From assembly GCF_030849505.1 (NCBI RefSeq), contig NZ_JAUJFI010000050.1:1-34647 (forward strand): a DNA stretch of 34,647 nt, written 5' to 3'. Made by a program: the position numbers and the translations under genes. Within the stretch, counting starts at the first letter, position 1. Each line of letters starts with the position of its first letter. Positions 33,293 to 34,647 of the stretch are shown piece by piece. This DNA comes from Azospirillum isscasi. GTDB lineage: Bacteria > Pseudomonadota > Alphaproteobacteria > Azospirillales > Azospirillaceae. The notes under the pieces were generated by a model. It made no database searches. It was not told where the DNA came from and saw only the letters and a program-made list of their open reading frames with translations.

Positions 33293-33646
33293 TCAGATCC
33301 GCCTCATGCGGCTGAACAGATGGGGGTTGTCCCAGTTGGGTTGCCGATCCTCCACCAGCACGCGGTGCGGGACGGGCGCGGCGCGTTCCGCCGTCACTTC
33401 CGCCCAACGGGGCACCAGTTCGTTGTTGACGTCGTCCAGAACGGCCAGCGCCATCCCTTCCAGCGTCCCGTCCGCCGCAACGGAGGCCAGATAGGCGGCG
33501 AAGGCGTCCGGGACGGCGACCAGCCGGTCCGGCACATAGCGCAGGGTCAGCCGGGTGCCGGGCGCCGGTTCCCCGGACAATTCCACAAGATAATCGTGGC
33601 GGGCGTCGGGGTTGGGCTGGGTGGTCAGCAGCGCTCGGCGGTGCAT
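33293..33646 (-). CDS. QueF-like (T-fold) protein lacking the catalytic cysteine
   Basis: A 117-residue protein whose order of motifs resembles a short QueF (preQ1 synthase): NPDARHDYLVEL, LTLRYVPDRLVAVPDAFAAYL, then TLEGMALAVLDDVNNELVPRWAEVTAE. There is no Cys in the protein, so the nucleophile that attacks preQ0 is absent, and the substrate loop is also reduced. It could be a binding or structural relative, or the resemblance may be shallow. It sits next to fliJ and a FliK-like gene, convergent with the former and upstream of the latter. A weak GGAACAGCC precedes the ATG. Confidence 0.5.
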   Translation of the reverse strand: MHRRALLTTQPNPDARHDYLVELSGEPAPGTRLTLRYVPDRLVAVPDAFAAYLASVAADGTLEGMALAVLDDVNNELVPRWAEVTAERAAPVPHRVLVEDRQPNWDNPHLFSRMRRI

Positions 33647-33680
33647 GGCTGTTCCGGGCTTCAGGGGCGTGTGGCGGGCG

Positions 33681-34646
33681 TCAGGCGGTGTAGCTGTTCC
33701 CGCCGGCCCCGGCGCGGGTCAGCTTGACCCAGCATTTGGCGCCGGACTGGAAGGACAGGCCGCCGATGTAGCCCACGGCGCGGATGCTGTCCGCGAAAAT
33801 CTGAATCAGGTCCAGGCGGAATTCCGGCGCCAGCGGGGTGTGGCTGCGCAGGATCAGGTCGAACCGGTTGGGCTGGACCAACCCGTCGAGCTGCATGGGG
33901 CCAAGGCGGCTGAGGTCCAGGTCCAGCAAAAAGCGGCTGCCCTTTTCGCCGCCCTTGCGGCCTTTCCTGCCATCCTCTTCCGCGTCGATGGGGTGGATGT
34001 GCAGCTTGAGGGGCATCAGCCCGTTGGCGTCCATCATCGGCAGGGTGTAGGGGCGCCAATCGCCGGGCAGCGGTTCGCCGGCCTGCTGCTGGAGGCTGCG
34101 GAACTCGCGTTCGAGCTGGGAGAGCAGGCCGCCCTGGCCGGACTTCTCCAGGGCGGAGGCCGCTTCCTCGCCCAACCAGCCGCGGGCGTCGCCGCCGCGG
34201 ATCGCCGACAGGAAGAAGCTCAGCGCCGCCCCCAGCTTGCGGTTCGGCTGAGGCATGACCGTGCCGATCAGCGATTGCGCGGCGGCCCGGTCCACGCCGG
34301 CCAAGGCGCTCAGAAGCTGCCGCATGGCCGGCCAGTCGCGCTCGCTCAGCGGACCCGGCTCCGCGGCGGGTGGCGGCGGCGTGGCCTGGAGCGCCCGGGC
34401 GGGGTCGGTCAGGGCGGCGGTGACGGCGCTCCCCTGCGGCAGGCTGGCCTGGACGTTGAGCGCCAGCATGCCCTGCGGCGTGGCGAGGATCGGCTGTCCC
34501 TGCGGCGTGCTGCCGGCCACGGTCCCTTTCAGAACCGGCCCGTCGGGCGCTTCCGGGACGGCAACAGGGGTGCCGGGGTCCGTGGGCGTGGCGGTGGGAA
34601 CCGGGGTCGAGCGGGGCTGGGCGGGGGCCGGCTGGGGCGATGCGGG
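33681..34646 (-). CDS. FliK-like / Pro-rich flagellar hook-length-type protein, 5' truncated
   Basis: The frame is open to the window edge; about 321 residues are visible. The N-terminal part seen is Pro/Thr/Ala-rich (PQPAPAQPRSTPVPTATPTD), then GTVAGSTPQGQPILATPQG and LALNVQASLPQGSAVTAAL, an OB-like pattern I associate with alphaproteobacterial FliK-type proteins. The C-terminal half (RPYTLPMMDANGLMPLKLHI, FLLDLDLSRLGPMQLDGLVQ, SIRAVGYIGGLSFQS) resembles a FliK C-terminal domain. FliK controls flagellar hook length and switches export specificity. The call rests on pattern and the fliI-fliJ context; I am not certain. Confidence 0.5.
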   Translation of the reverse strand, partial: PASPQPAPAQPRSTPVPTATPTDPGTPVAVPEAPDGPVLKGTVAGSTPQGQPILATPQGMLALNVQASLPQGSAVTAALTDPARALQATPPPPAAEPGPLSERDWPAMRQLLSALAGVDRAAAQSLIGTVMPQPNRKLGAALSFFLSAIRGGDARGWLGEEAASALEKSGQGGLLSQLEREFRSLQQQAGEPLPGDWRPYTLPMMDANGLMPLKLHIHPIDAEEDGRKGRKGGEKGSRFLLDLDLSRLGPMQLDGLVQPNRFDLILRSHTPLAPEFRLDLIQIFADSIRAVGYIGGLSFQSGAKCWVKLTRAGAGGNSYTA

Positions 34647-34647
34647 C

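Overview
The window is a very GC-rich, gene-dense chromosomal segment from an alphaproteobacterium. Gene content and order point to Rhodospirillales, most likely Azospirillum or a close relative: CtrA and ChpT occur together, a cheA-cheW-cheY-cheB-cheR cluster resembles the Che1 cluster described in Azospirillum and Rhodospirillum centenum, and fliI-fliJ are transcribed divergently from ctrA. This assignment comes from recognising proteins and synteny, not from a search. I see no tRNA, rRNA, insertion sequence, prophage or CRISPR array.

Layout. 1-1.8 kb: the 3' part of a D,D-carboxypeptidase gene, a SelW-like Rdx protein and a small Cys-containing unknown. 1.9-7.0 kb: an FbpA/COG1840-type ABC uptake system (binding protein and fused permease on +, ATPase convergent on -) with a divergent metallo-beta-lactamase-fold protein. 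7.0-10.0 kb: a LysR regulator divergent from the glutathione-dependent formaldehyde pair adhC(frmA)-fghA. 10.2-14.4 kb: a TAXI-type TRAP transporter followed by a DgcN-like (DUF1611) gene, suggesting uptake and N-acetylation of an acidic (perhaps D-) amino acid. 14.5-18.4 kb: Nudix hydrolase, REC-histidine kinase, holC and pepA. 18.7-22.4 kb: envelope genes lptG and surA, then pdxA; the usual neighbours lptF, lptD and rsmA are absent. 22.4-24.2 kb: small genes (a 40-aa membrane peptide, cytochrome c, DUF3553, a 57-aa unknown) around chpT. 24.4-30.2 kb: a five-gene chemotaxis operon headed by an unusual CheA with two CheW-like domains and a C-terminal receiver. 30.2-34.6 kb: a decayed VOC gene, ctrA with a clear terminator, fliI-fliJ, a QueF-like protein without cysteine, and a FliK-like protein that runs off the window.

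How it fits together. The strongest regulatory theme is cell cycle, motility and chemotaxis. The ctrA/fliI intergenic region carries two near-consensus CtrA boxes (TTAA-N7-TTAA, each 7 of 8), one overlapping a GANTC methylation site, in DNA where TTAA is otherwise rare. A third 7-of-8 box lies upstream of cheA. chpT, whose product is the phosphotransferase feeding CtrA in Caulobacter, lies about 7 kb away. Other items worth attention are the TAXI-TRAP-DgcN cassette, a perfect 13-bp inverted repeat before it, a perfect 15-bp hairpin after pepA, and several small genes that automated calling may miss.
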